In this document: one piece after another, positions 1 to 9,849 of the stretch | How the letters are laid out: each line of letters starts with the position of its first letter | How positions within the stretch are numbered: the first letter of the stretch is position 1 | Assembly: GCF_000313135.1 (NCBI RefSeq) | Contig: NW_004457702.1 | Coordinates: 736,001-800,000 of the forward strand | Direction of reading: 5' to 3' | Origin: Acanthamoeba castellanii str. Neff | Lineage: Eukaryota; Discosea; Longamoebia; Acanthamoebidae | DNA length: 64,000 bases | Notes under the pieces: generated by a model | Database searches by the model: none | Seen by the model: only the letters and a program-made list of their open reading frames with translations | What the model was told of the DNA's origin: nothing | Position numbers and translations under genes: made by a program

Positions 1-1707
1 CCACACGACACGAAACATTGGTGGGTCTAAGCACCTGCCGCAACCGGGTGATCTTGTTTTCGTGGCCGACGATCCAGTTGTCGTGCACGATGTAGGGATC
101 CGGCTTGACCTTTTCCCGTATCATATCTCCATTCGTCTATGCACGAGCACAAGTCACAGGTTTGATTAGTGGTCATGGTGAGGTGGTGTGCGTGCGTGAG
201 TGCGTGTGTGTCGTGTGTGTCGTGTGTTTCGTGTGTGTCGTGTGTCGTGTGTGGAACTGATACCTTCCAGAAGTAGTGGAAGTAATTGTAGCCGCTAGGA
301 AAGTCTGCCCGGGTCATCACCTGCACCCTCACGGAGCTCTGCAAGCGACACGCCACACTGGGTTAGTGTCGTGTCGTGGGCGTGTGCCGCTTGTGAGTGC
401 AATATACCTGACTGCCCCTTTTCGCTATGTCTTGGTACCACTTGTTGAAGCAGGGCTGCTCCTTGGAGCCCTTTTGCTCACACTCAAGCACCGAGGCTAC
501 GAAAGCCAACGTGTGGTCGTTGCTTCTCCCCAACCAAAAGCCTGACAAGCACCACCACGCCACGTCATCATTTACAAGCAACGATTGAGTTAGACTCGCG
601 AGTCGTGTGTGCGTGTGCGGGTGCTGTGGTGATGCGTGCCGACCTCCGCACAGGCTTGGCGGTTGTCCGTCGTCGGTCTTGCTCTTGGTGTCATCGATGA
701 AGAAGAGATCGATGGTCTTGTTGGAGAACAGCGGCAGCGGGTCCTTCAGGAACACGATGTCCACGTCGGTCACCTGCCCGTGACATAATTTTTTCACCAT
801 TTCACACATATCAATATAAAGAGAGATGAGTGGGGAAAGTGTTGGGCAGCACACTGACATTTTGCTGAAAACGGCGGGAGTTGGCGCACATACCAAGACG
901 TCGAGGCCCAAGGAGAGCAGTTTCCACACATAGGCCGCCTTCTTGTGCACCACTCCATTCCAGAGCTTGTACATGGGGTCCTCCTTGTTGAATGGGTAGG
1001 AGGCCGCTTCGGAAGACGCCAGATCGCCCAATCCGATCGTGGGGTCATACGCCCAATCAAGCCCTGTTTTATATTCACAATGAAGTAGAGAATGTTGAAT
1101 GAAAGAGTGGAAACGTACAGGCTACGGCCCGGAAACAGTGGGGATTGTTGGTGAGTACCGAGAAAGCTGAGCTCCTGAGCAGCCTTGATGTCGTTGGGCA
1201 CGATGACGTAGTTGGTGATGTTGAGCCGATCGACGGAGGCCTTCCAGTTGAGGAGCAGGTCGAGGTAGCCCGCATTGCACAGGGCCAGTATCACCACCCC
1301 GTCCTTGGCCACCCGTCTCGTCTCCTGCTTAACTTTTATTAATATTTACATTAAACATGGTTATAAAGTGAATAAACCATGTTTAATGTAAATATTAATA
1401 AAAGTTAAAAAAAGTACAACACTGATAACGACTTTAATTCCAGTGATATACAGATATAAAAAATACTAAGCTAGATTTTTCTTTCTGGGGTGGCACTGGA
1501 GGCCACAAACTGTTCAAACGGTGTGGTGTGGAGGGAAACTAATCAACAGAGGTAAGCAAGGCGTACTTGCTCAAGAAGGAGCAGGTTGTTACCAGAAGAA
1601 GAAAGAGTGGTGGCCACCACAGGGCTGAAGGTGGCGAGGAGCAGGAGAGAGGAGACGCCTACGATTAGCCACACCATCTTCCTCTCTGCGTCCAGTAGGT
1701 GTGCCAT
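1..1707 (-). CDS. Nucleotide-diphospho-sugar glycosyltransferase-like type II membrane protein (3' end beyond window)
   Basis: Likely Golgi glycosyltransferase of the nucleotide-diphospho-sugar transferase family (inferred from motifs). Exon 1 (1707-1567, start ATG at 1707) encodes a short basic N-terminus and a hydrophobic signal-anchor (MVWLIVGVSSLLLLA). Exon 2 begins at 1324 with ETRRVAKDGVVILALCNAGY, and exon 3 (1063-894) reads GLDWAYDPTIGLGDL. A later exon (about 768-640) contains VTDVDIVFLKDPLPLF, whose DVD fits the DxD metal/sugar-nucleotide motif of this fold. Further exons contain FWLGRSNDHT and PYIVHDNWIVGHENK; the histidine and tryptophan of HDNW resemble the family C-terminal block. 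The gene runs off the left edge, so the C-terminus is missing. Introns follow GT-AG. Intron 1 contains a perfect hairpin, listed separately. The exact sugar donor cannot be judged. Confidence 0.75.
1329..1408. repeat. Perfect inverted repeat (34-bp arms, 12-nt loop)
   Basis: Arms 1329-1362 and 1375-1408 are exact reverse complements, separated by a 12-base spacer. The element is AT-rich and lies inside intron 1 of the minus-strand glycosyltransferase gene. It ends two bases before the AG of the 3' splice site at 1326-1325. It could be a MITE remnant or a structural RNA element; I see no clear target-site duplication. Confidence 0.95.
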
Positions 1708-1879
1708 CTTAAATACCTCAGCCGCACAAAGAAAAACAAGAACATATCAGGTTCGATTTATAGGTTGAGCCTGTCTTCTTTTGGCCTGACACCTTCCTTT
1801 TATGACTCTTGTGTGCAACAGGTGTGAACGAGAATGATTAAAGATGTCACAAAGATATTCCTCCAACTATTTTTCTTTT

Positions 1880-3564
1880 CTAGGACTGTTTGACGGCGTT
1901 GAGAGAGCAGCTGCCGCCGACGACGTCGGGGAAGACCATGACCCAGAGACGGCGCACAAACACGCCATCCTCGCGACCCTCGGCCGGCCATCGGGCCTCC
2001 TCCTCATCGCACTCCTGCCTCGTATCGAACTCCACCACGCCCAGTGGCCTGTCATTCAAGCCATTGACGTCAGTGTTTGCTTGTGGTTGGTTGGTTGGTT
2101 GGTTGGTTGGTTGGTTGGTTGGTTGGTTGGTTGGTTGGTTGGTTGGTTGGTTGGTTGGTTGTTTGTTTGTTTGTTTGTTTGTTTGTTTATTTGTTTGTTC
2201 GTTGCAGGTTGCTGTGGAGCAATTGAGGCGAATGGGCCGCACCTGGGTTTGCCGTTGGGGTTGAGGATGACCTCGGCCTTGGCGGGCGGCGTTGTGGTGA
2301 AGAGGGCGGAGAGCTGGGCCGTGGTGCAGTTGTTGGGGAGGCCGCACACCACCAGCGATCGGCCTGTTGTGTGTCGAGGGCGTGGTGAGACGTCGGTCGA
2401 GCTGGTGGTTAAGGTGATGGTGGAGGTGCGGGTGAGGGTACCAATGGGGTGGTGCTGTTCGGCCGTGAGGAGGTCGCCGGGGCTGTCGGGGCCGAAGTGG
2501 GGCGGCGTGTGCTCGCCCGGCGGCCCGAAGTGCACCACCTCCTTCACCTCAAATGGGTTCGTCCCTTTCCTGATGATCCATTCCGACGCGTCAGAACGCA
2601 CACACGGCACACGGCACACGGCACACGGCACACGGCACACGGCACACGGCACACGGCACACGGCACACGGCACACGGCACACGGCACACGGCACACGGCA
2701 CACGACACACACAGAACGAAACGCACGCGTTGTTGGGGTGACACGCACCTGTGGAGCAGGTAGATCTCTTTGAGGGTGAAGGAGATGGGCCGGAAGGAGG
2801 CTTCGAGCTTGGCCTGCACGCTCCTGAGCTGCTGTTCGTTTTTGCATTTGGCCACCGACACGTGGGCCACGAATTTGCCCTGGCCCCGCTTCACCGTGTC
2901 ATCGCACTGCGGGAACACCGCCATGATCCGTGCCAGCAGATCATCCATCGCATCTGCGAACACACACATAATAGCACACGCACGCTCGCGCACACGCAAT
3001 CGCACACGCACACACGCACACAGTCATAAGATGATGGTGTGGCCATGTACGGGCCATGGAGTAGTGTATGTTACCGGGCGGGTTGAATTCGGGTTCGAGG
3101 AAGAGCGTGGCCGACTTGGCGTGCTTGAAGTGGCCGAACTTGGCCAGGCGCACCTCGATCGGCGGCATGTCGGCCAACGCTTCGCCCAGCAGCCTGGCCG
3201 CCTGCAACCACCCGCCCAGGTTAGTGGTGGAGGAAAAAAAGAAAGAAAAGAAAAGAAAAGAGAAAATAGTACCTCGGGGTAGAAGTGGGGCAGCAGGAAG
3301 GGGTCGATGAAGGACAGGTGGGGTCCGCAGCGGGCGTCGGCGATGTACTGGGTGCGCACGCTCTGGATCTCTGCCCACGTTTCGCCTGACAGCGGCAGCA
3401 TCAAGAGTGAGTGGGTGAGGCGCTACATGAGGTGAGGGGGAAATAGTGGGGTGAGGGAGCAATAAAGAGAAGAAGAAGAACGTACGGGGAGGGATGATGT
3501 TGATGACGCACTGGCTGTTGGGGGACTTGGTGAATGTTGAGGGGTGGGCAGTGGTGGGATCCAT
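1880..3564 (-). CDS. 2H phosphoesterase (LigT/2'-5' RNA ligase-like) with C-terminal RRM
   Basis: Predicted RNA-processing 2H phosphoesterase fused to an RNA-recognition domain. The start ATG at 3564 gives [17 protein letters not shown], followed by an intron. Two H-x-S motifs typical of the 2H superfamily are visible: HLSFIDPF (about 3323) and HVSVAK (about 2860), in the correct order and about 100 residues apart. The C-terminal part, [21 protein letters not shown] (about 2370-2300), followed after an intron by [20 protein letters not shown] and ending at the TAG at 1880, looks like an RRM fold (beta1 VVCGLP, beta3 GVVEF). Introns carry a heptamer repeat (2597-2706) and a GGTT/GTTT repeat (2084-2199). 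Family members act on 2',3'-cyclic phosphates or 2'-5' bonds; the substrate here is unknown. Confidence 0.65.
2084..2199. repeat. (GGTT)n followed by (GTTT)n tetranucleotide repeat
   Basis: Uninterrupted tetranucleotide array that changes unit from GGTT to GTTT at about 2160. It sits in the last intron of the minus-strand 2H-RRM gene, between donor GTGCGG (about 2246) and the acceptor near 2060. Confidence 0.95.
2597..2706. repeat. Heptamer array (CGGCACA)n
   Basis: About 15 copies of a seven-base unit within an intron of the 2H-RRM gene. A seven-base unit shifts frame, which is consistent with its intronic position. Confidence 0.95.
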
Positions 3565-3911
3565 TAGTACAAATTTCGATTGAAGTGTTGCTGTGCTTGG
3601 GGGTTTGAGCTCAGAGCTGCGAAGGTGGTACAAACAAGGGCGCAGTAGATGATCTCTCTTTTATGTGGTCTGCTAGAGAACCGCTTCACCGAACACCTCC
3701 CTTATTTCTCGTTTTTGGTTCTCTCTTTCTTCACGCCTGGCACATTGTGCACTGCACGTGTAGTGAGTGAACCATGGCGTGTTGCCATGCGTCGCAATTG
3801 GAGAAGCGATGTGGCCAGGCATCTACAGCAAGATCTCGGTACCATCGAAGCTTCGCAAAGAAGCTAAGCCTTTGCCTTAACGTTCCATTTACCTTTATTT
3901 TGTAGGCCAGC
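3565..3911. other. Intergenic, no gene seen
   Basis: 347 bases between two minus-strand genes. The sequence upstream of the 2H-RRM start is pyrimidine-rich. I see no convincing exon, tRNA or repeat here. Confidence 0.6.
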
Positions 3912-5464
3912 CTACGAAACCTCCACATCGTAGAGTTTGTCGGTCATGCCTGTGTAGCCGTTACTTCGCCGGGTCTTGTTGTGTAGCACTATCCGATACT
4001 CCTTAATGAGGTCTGTGTGTCGTTGGTCGTGTCGTGTCGTGTCGTGTCGTGTCGTGTCGTGTCGTGTCGTGTCGTGTCGTGTGAAGGAAAGATGGGTTTA
4101 GAGGAGAAGGAAACCAACACTGTCAAGGTTGAAGCTGCGTGTGTGGCACCGCTGAAGGAGGAGCCCCTGGAGCCGAGGAAGAGATCGGTCATCGAACAGG
4201 CGGCTTGCTCCACCGCGATCTGCAGTGTGCTCGAGGAGCACATGGCCCATTTCTCGCTGTCGCAGCTGAACTGGATGCCGGGCGGAAGGCCGTTCTGCAA
4301 GTCTTCGCCCTCCGACGCGTTGGCGTTGTGGATGAGGAACAGCTTGCCCACTCGATAGCGCGGCTCGACGGAGGCCATGAAGCGCAGAATGTCCAGCACC
4401 ACCTTGGCGATCGGTGGCTGACGGGACGCCAAGTCCCCCCGTCGTATGTGAGCGCACATGGACACCGGCCTGGCCGCCGCGCTGTTGGTGGTGTTGGCAG
4501 CGACAATGGCCGGCAGCTGATCGATGACGGTGCGCGCCTGCTCGACCACCGCCGGATGGAAGGGAATGACGGGCAGGGCCTGACCAAAGGTGGCCGGAAG
4601 GGAGTACACCATGCCGGCCAGCATCCCCATGGCCGGAGGGAGCGGCTGGTCGATGGCGGCCCACGAGGAGGTGTCGTTCCACTGAAGGGAGTCCAACGCT
4701 CTGACCTCCGCCGCGCCGCCGAAGCTGCAGCGTAGGCCTGTTTTTGGGTGGTGGGCCGTCGTGCAGGCCAGAGGCCCCAGCAAGGTCTCGGGGTTGTCCT
4801 TCCGCACATCTCGCTGTTTGATGAGCCCCTGGGGTGTGGCCCACAGGCTCTCCATCTCCACGCAACCAACATCGTCGAAGGTGAGGAAGCCTCCTGTGTT
4901 GAAGGAAGTAGCGGAAACAGAGAATGAGACATGACCCCCCTCCTCCCCCATATATATGGAGGTCTGTGGTTGTTGCTGTTGGAGCGGAGTGGAGTCGTAC
5001 CAGCATGTTGAAGGAATGAGCGGATGTATTCCACGTCTAATATCTCGGCCACAGTCTTGTCGACGATGAGGTCTGGAAGTACGAGCTGCCTGTTCAGGCG
5101 GCCCGCCAGCCACAATGCCCGGCTCAGAGTTATCACCTTGGGGGGGGGGTGGAGCGTGCAGGCATGTTGGCACCACAACTGCAGGCACGATGTGGTGGCT
5201 CGTGTGGTCAAAAAAAAACAAAAAAACAAAAAAATGGTGGTGGCCAAGTACTTGGTTTGAAAACCGGCCGTACTTGCCGCAGTAGGCCAGCGTCCGCCTA
5301 AGCTTCGGTGGTGGTGGTGGTGGTGGTGATGGTTGCACCAGGGCAGTCGAGTCCCGCGGCGGGTTACTGAGTGTGTTCAGTACCGAGAAGCATGAGAAGA
5401 GGCCCACCACGGCAAGGACCACCACGCTCACCGCCCAAGCCCTTGTTCTCCAAGCACTCTTCAT
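3912..5464 (-). CDS. O-fucosyltransferase-like type II membrane protein
   Basis: Probable Golgi/ER fucosyltransferase-like enzyme (inferred). Start ATG at 5464; residues 1-32 are basic then hydrophobic (AVSVVVLAVVGLFSCFSVL), a signal-anchor. A Pro run follows (SPPPPPPPKLRR), then AYCGKYGRFSNQ; after a spliced intron (donor GTACTTGG) the protein resumes VITLSRALWLAGRLNRQLVLP. The GRFxNQ...ALxxAxxLNRxLVLP pattern is the nucleotide-sugar-binding N-terminus of the GT65/GT68-like fold. CAHIRRGDL (about 4455) is the conserved HxRRxD motif. The C-terminal block LFLGSRGSSFSG fits the S-x-F-S motif of fucosyltransferases. After an intron with a CGTGT pentamer array, the last exon ends at the TAG at 3912. 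Which protein it modifies is unknown. Confidence 0.72.
4026..4082. repeat. Pentamer array (CGTGT)n
   Basis: About eleven copies, in the last intron of the fucosyltransferase-like gene (sense RNA reads ACACG). Confidence 0.95.
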
Positions 5465-5920
5465 TGCCTCTTCTTCTTCTTCTTCTTTTTAACAACATGA
5501 AGGTCTTTATGGTAAGTGCCTCTCGTTTCCTAAACGTTCCATTTGGCAGTGAATTTTTCGCTGTGTCCACTATCTCTGACCTCTGCTCAACAGACGTTGA
5601 AGGCAAGGCAAGCACCCTTTGTTGCGCCTGGTAGCAGCCAAGGGCAAGCACAAGGGCTCTGTTTTCCAAGTGACTTGTACTCAAAAAAAAAAGTGTGCTC
5701 TATTCATTCCACCTAAAAACAAAAAAGGTGGGTGGTTGAACACACGCACGGCCCACTGTGGCGGAGTATGGCTCAGTGCGTTCAAGCAGAGGGGTTGGCA
5801 GGGGTGGCAAGCTGAGAAGCAAACGGCCCTCGCAGCACAATCCTACGAAGGAAAGGATAAGGATCGAGCCCCGGGGGGGTGAGTGAGGCAAGTTTGTATC
5901 GGGGGGGAAGGTGGTGGGAA
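5465..5920. other. Intergenic region
   Basis: 456 bases between the starts of the fucosyltransferase-like gene and the 3' end of the perilipin-like gene. A CTT-rich tract (5468-5490) lies next to the fucosyltransferase start. It contains an A10 run (about 5683) and a G-rich stretch at 5872-5910. A 45-codon spliced frame can be drawn from 5497 but is weak; see the rejected list. Confidence 0.5.
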
Positions 5921-7236
5921 TTAGAGCTTGGTATACCGCTTGATGTTGTTGGTCCAGAAGGAGGAGAGCGAGTTGTAGACCCTGAGTGTGGGCGCAACGA
6001 GGTAGGGCTGGACCACCGACCTCGCCGACTGGATGAAGATGGTCTTGTAGTTATTGCGGAAATTCCAATAGACGTCCTGTTGCCCCAAAGAGAATGAATG
6101 AGATCGCGTTAGCGCCATGCGCACGCACCACACACACACACACACACACTAAACATTCCGATGCTAACGTACGCGTCCTTGCTTGACAAGCTTCTCTTTC
6201 TTCTCTGGGTCGCTGGTGCGCATGTAGATGAGGAAATCGTTCAGAGTTTCGTAAGAGTGCAGTTTCTCCGTGGCCTGCGTCTTGAGGTTTTCGTAGCCCA
6301 AGCGCGCGTAGGTGCGTTGCGTGGTCGCCACGGTCAGTTCGAACAAGCGACCCAGAGAGCTGCATCACCAGCGCCGACACATCAGCGCAAGATTGTACCC
6401 AACATAATCCTACGTTTGTGCGTACCTGACTCGGCCGTCCTGGCTGTCTCGACGCGACTTGCCGGCGGTGGGGCCTTCGTCGCCCTTCTGCTTCTCCTCG
6501 GGGAGGTAGTAGTCCAGGAGGGCTTCGGCGCGGTCCAGCAAGCGCGACGGCAGCGACGTCGCCGCGTTGTAGGTCGCCGACACCGGGTCCACGACCACCT
6601 TCTGCACCAGCCTCTGGCCCAGCTCGGCGCCCTTCTCCACCTGTTCAACGAGAAGCACCAACAGACAAACAAACAAACAAACAAAGAAACAGAGATGAGC
6701 ACCGGTGCGCAACGTGTGCCAGTCAGGCTCCAATCGCACTCGCGCTACACGTGAACCATCAACACAGCCAATTTCGGTCGACACAAAATTTGCCTTAAAG
6801 CAGAGTAGCGAGTGGCGAGGAACGTTGTGGGGGGGGGTACCTTGTCGATCTGACGGACGCTGAACTCGTCGGCGATGACGATGAGAGGGGCGAAGAAGTG
6901 GATGCTGCCCTCGACGAGAGGCGAGTGGACCACCTTGCTCACGTTGCTCTCGGCGAGCTCACAGCCGTACTGCATGTGGCAGCAGGTGGCGTGAGCACAA
7001 AAGAAAGGGCAAAGTAGAGGGGGGGGAAGAAGGGGGGGAGAAAGTAGAAGTAGTACCTTGGCGAGGCTGTTGCTCTGCTTCACGGTCTCGTAGGTCTTGG
7101 AGGCGGTGTCCCAACCATACTTGATCCACGAGTAGCCCAGAGCCCTCTCCACCAAGCGCGAGTTCAGCAGGCCCTTCTTTTCGTTCTGGCTTTCACCATT
7201 ATGCTGCTGCTGGTGCAGCTGCTGTTGTTCGGTCAT
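5921..7236 (-). CDS. Perilipin-like lipid-droplet protein
   Basis: Likely coats lipid droplets (inferred from resemblance to PAT/perilipin proteins). The start ATG at 7236 begins a Gln-rich N-terminus, MTEQQQLHQQQHNGE. Exon order: NSRLVERALGYSWIKYGWD..., then YGCELAESNVSKVVHSPLVE (about 6970), VEKGAELGQRLVQKVVVDPV (about 6640), LFELTVATTQRTYARLGYEN (about 6346), and the last exon DVYWNFRNNYKTIFIQSARS ending at the TAA at 5921. The protein has no signal peptide and no long membrane helix, and is dominated by amphipathic helices with the alternating V/Y/K pattern of perilipins. Introns are short with GT-AG ends. The alternative is an unrelated amphipathic-helix protein. Confidence 0.6.
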
Positions 7237-7741
7237 CTTTCACGCTCTGCTGCTTCGTCTACTTCTTTCGTTCGGTTGTTCTGGGTGCGCGTAGCGGCTT
7301 GGGCGTGGGGAGCAGGTGGCAGAGGAACGCTGGTCTTCCCAAAGACTTTGGTGCGGTGGTGATGTGGTTGGTGTTTCTCGTAAAGCGCAAGGCTGAGGCT
7401 ACGCAGAAGAAAGAGGAAGTTGTTGGTGTTGTCGTCTCGCCTTCTGCGGTTGGGACATGCTCCCTTCAATCTGTCACTTTTCGTTTTTGTTTCGTCGACC
7501 TGTGCCCTTTTCACTCTGTCAAATTTCGCATTATAGCATTTCTTATTATTTTCTTCCTTGTTTCTTTTTATGTTCTTTTCGTTCTCCATAAAAAAACCAG
7601 TGGCTTCCGAGCTTGCAACCAACCGGCAACAAGCACACTATCGTCCGCACAGTTCTCTGTCAAGTTCCGACTTCAAGGCCACCTCTAAGTTCAAAAGGCA
7701 GCAGCACGGCTGCACGTACCACAACGAAGCACTAACACACC
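7237..7741. promoter_or_regulatory. Divergent intergenic region (putative bidirectional promoter)
   Basis: 505 bases between the divergent starts at 7236 (minus) and 7742 (plus). T-rich tracts occur at 7540-7590. No core promoter element can be named with confidence. Confidence 0.35.
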
Positions 7742-8476
7742 ATGAGAAGGACAGCTACGCGAGCGATGGGAATGGCGGGCGGCCTGATGCCGAGGCGAGT
7801 GGCGAGCTTGGGGGCGTGTAGGAGCGTCAGTAACATGGGCACCGCGAACAAGGACTCGATCAGCCGAGCCGGCAGCTACAACGACGACCCGCAAGCCAAG
7901 CTTGCCAACGACATCTTCGCCACGGATGTGGGCAACAAGGGCCTCACCGATGACACCGGCACCCCCATCGGCTCCCTCGCCCACGACAAGTCAGGAGGTG
8001 CGCTGCCCCCCTCCCCCTCAACCGCTCTTGGCGCTAGGTGAGGCCCTGATGGGTGGGATTCCTGGGCGGGCGCGAGCAGGAGCAAGTTTCCTGCATTCCT
8101 ACATTCCGCAGTTTTGATGGACCAACTGCGTGTCTTGTTTGTATGACGTGACCACCACCATACCCATACCCTCCTCAGGGTACGACCCCAATCTGGATCA
8201 GCGGGAGGGCCAGCAACCGATGGGCGACGAAGTGCTGAGTACGCACTGCGCCCCCCCCCCCTCTCCATGGCTTGTGTAGTGCATGTGTGTGCTGAACTGT
8301 GGTGTGCATCATCAGAGAGGGCGACGGAGAAGATGGCCAAGGAGAACCCGATGTCTCAGGGGAGGGAGAGCGCGATGGAGAAGGACATCAGGGACGCGCC
8401 GCGCGCCGGGCCTGGTGTTGAGAATCCCAACAAGCAGAACCCGCGCGACAATGACGTCAAGTCCGGCGTCCAGTAG
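7742..8476 (+). CDS. Small basic-N-terminus protein, possibly mitochondrial (unknown function)
   Basis: I do not recognise the family. Three exons: 7742 to about 7998 (ends G before GTGCGC), then GYDPNLDQREGQQPMGDEVL (about 8179-8238), then KRATEKMAKENPMSQGRE to the TAG at 8476. Phases join cleanly (G|GG and A|AG). The N-terminus MRRTATRAMGMAGGLMPRR is rich in Arg and Ala without acids, as in mitochondrial presequences. The mature part, about 130 residues, is hydrophilic, rich in D, N, K and G, and probably disordered, with IFATDVGNKGLTDDTGTPIG. Its 3' UTR is followed within 230 bases by the VIT gene on the same strand. Confidence 0.6.
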
Positions 8477-8704
8477 ACGAAGTAGTGAGAGAAACAACAA
8501 TATATAGGAACGATATAGGAAACATGAACATCTACACCTCACACTACACCTTCCCCTTCTCACCAACTTCCTGCCTCCCCGCTTTGGCTGAAGAGTAATC
8601 GTGTTGATGGTGGAAAAGAGTGGGAAAGAGGTAACGAACTATTTATATTGATCTCTTTATTGCTTTCTCTTTGATCTACGAGTCAAGAGATTATCAACAT
8701 CGCA

Positions 8705-9766
8705 ATGCATCGACAATGGAATAGCGCCCCTCAACAGCAGGGCGGTGGTGTTGTTGCTGGAGGGCAGCAGCAGCAAAGGTACCAGCAGCACAGGGCGCCT
8801 CCGTTTGGCGCGCCTGCTGGCGGACCGAAGCCGCTCGGCAACAAGTGTGGCCTGTTCGGGTACAACAGCTACAGCCAGAGGCGCTTCTCGATCCCGCTCA
8901 AGAACGTCGCCATTCGAGCCCACGTTGTGGATTTCTTCGCGAGGGTCGAAGTGACGCAGGAATACGTCAACAACGACCGCAACCCTGTCGAAGTCACGTG
9001 CGTACAAAAATCAATCAAATCAATCAAATCAATCAATCAATCGCATTTGCTGCCATTGATCAATTCATTATTGATTTATTAACTTTCCATTTTTTGAGAT
9101 CTGCACGCCTGGTCGTGTGCCACCACCTGACGCGGTGCCTCCTGGCGCGATATATGCAGATACACCTTCCCCATCGCAGCGAGATCTGCTGTCTGCGGGT
9201 TTAGCGCCGAAGTCGAAGGCCGCAAGATCACCGGCGAGGTCAAGGAGAACGAAGAGGCCGCGGTGTGTTTACAATCTCAACGCACACGCACGCACGCACG
9301 ACACGACACGACACACGCACACACCGCACACACACGAGCCACTTATATTCTTTGTCTGGCGCACCAGAACCTGTACGATGACGCCATCAGCAGCGGACAC
9401 GGCGCCTTTACCGGCCGGTCCGAGAAGCCGAACGTCTTCACCGCCGTCGTGGGCAACCTGCCCCCAGGTACCACCCGCCCACATCCACCACCCTCAACCC
9501 ACACTGACTAACAACCGTCGTGTGTGTCGTGTGTGTCGTGTGTGTCGTGTGTGTCGTGTGTGTCGTGTGTGTCGTGTGATTATTCGATTTGGCAACACAC
9601 CAGGCAAGCAGGCGACGATTCGCATCACCTACGTGACCGAGCTCGGCCTCGAGAGGAGCGGCGGCAGGGGAGCGGCCAAGGAGGCCCCGAGGCTCAAGTT
9701 CTCGCTTCCCTCTCGCCTCGCGCCCAAGTATGCCAAGAAGAACGCACAAGGGTACCACACAAATGA

Positions 9767-9807
<41 letters not shown>

Positions 9808-9816
9808 CACACACAC

Positions 9817-9849
<33 letters not shown>

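Noticed and set aside
1750..1780. GGTTCGATT resembling a tRNA box B
   Set aside because: No cloverleaf or box A could be found around it.
5497..5716. Short spliced frame (ATG 5497, GTAAGT donor, CAACAG acceptor) of about 45 codons
   Set aside because: No homology-like pattern, an A10 run in the frame, and only 33 bases from the divergent fucosyltransferase start; more likely leader or noise.
9523..9848. Repeat arrays considered as CRISPR
   Set aside because: Units are 5-7 bases with no spacers; simple microsatellites in a eukaryotic genome.
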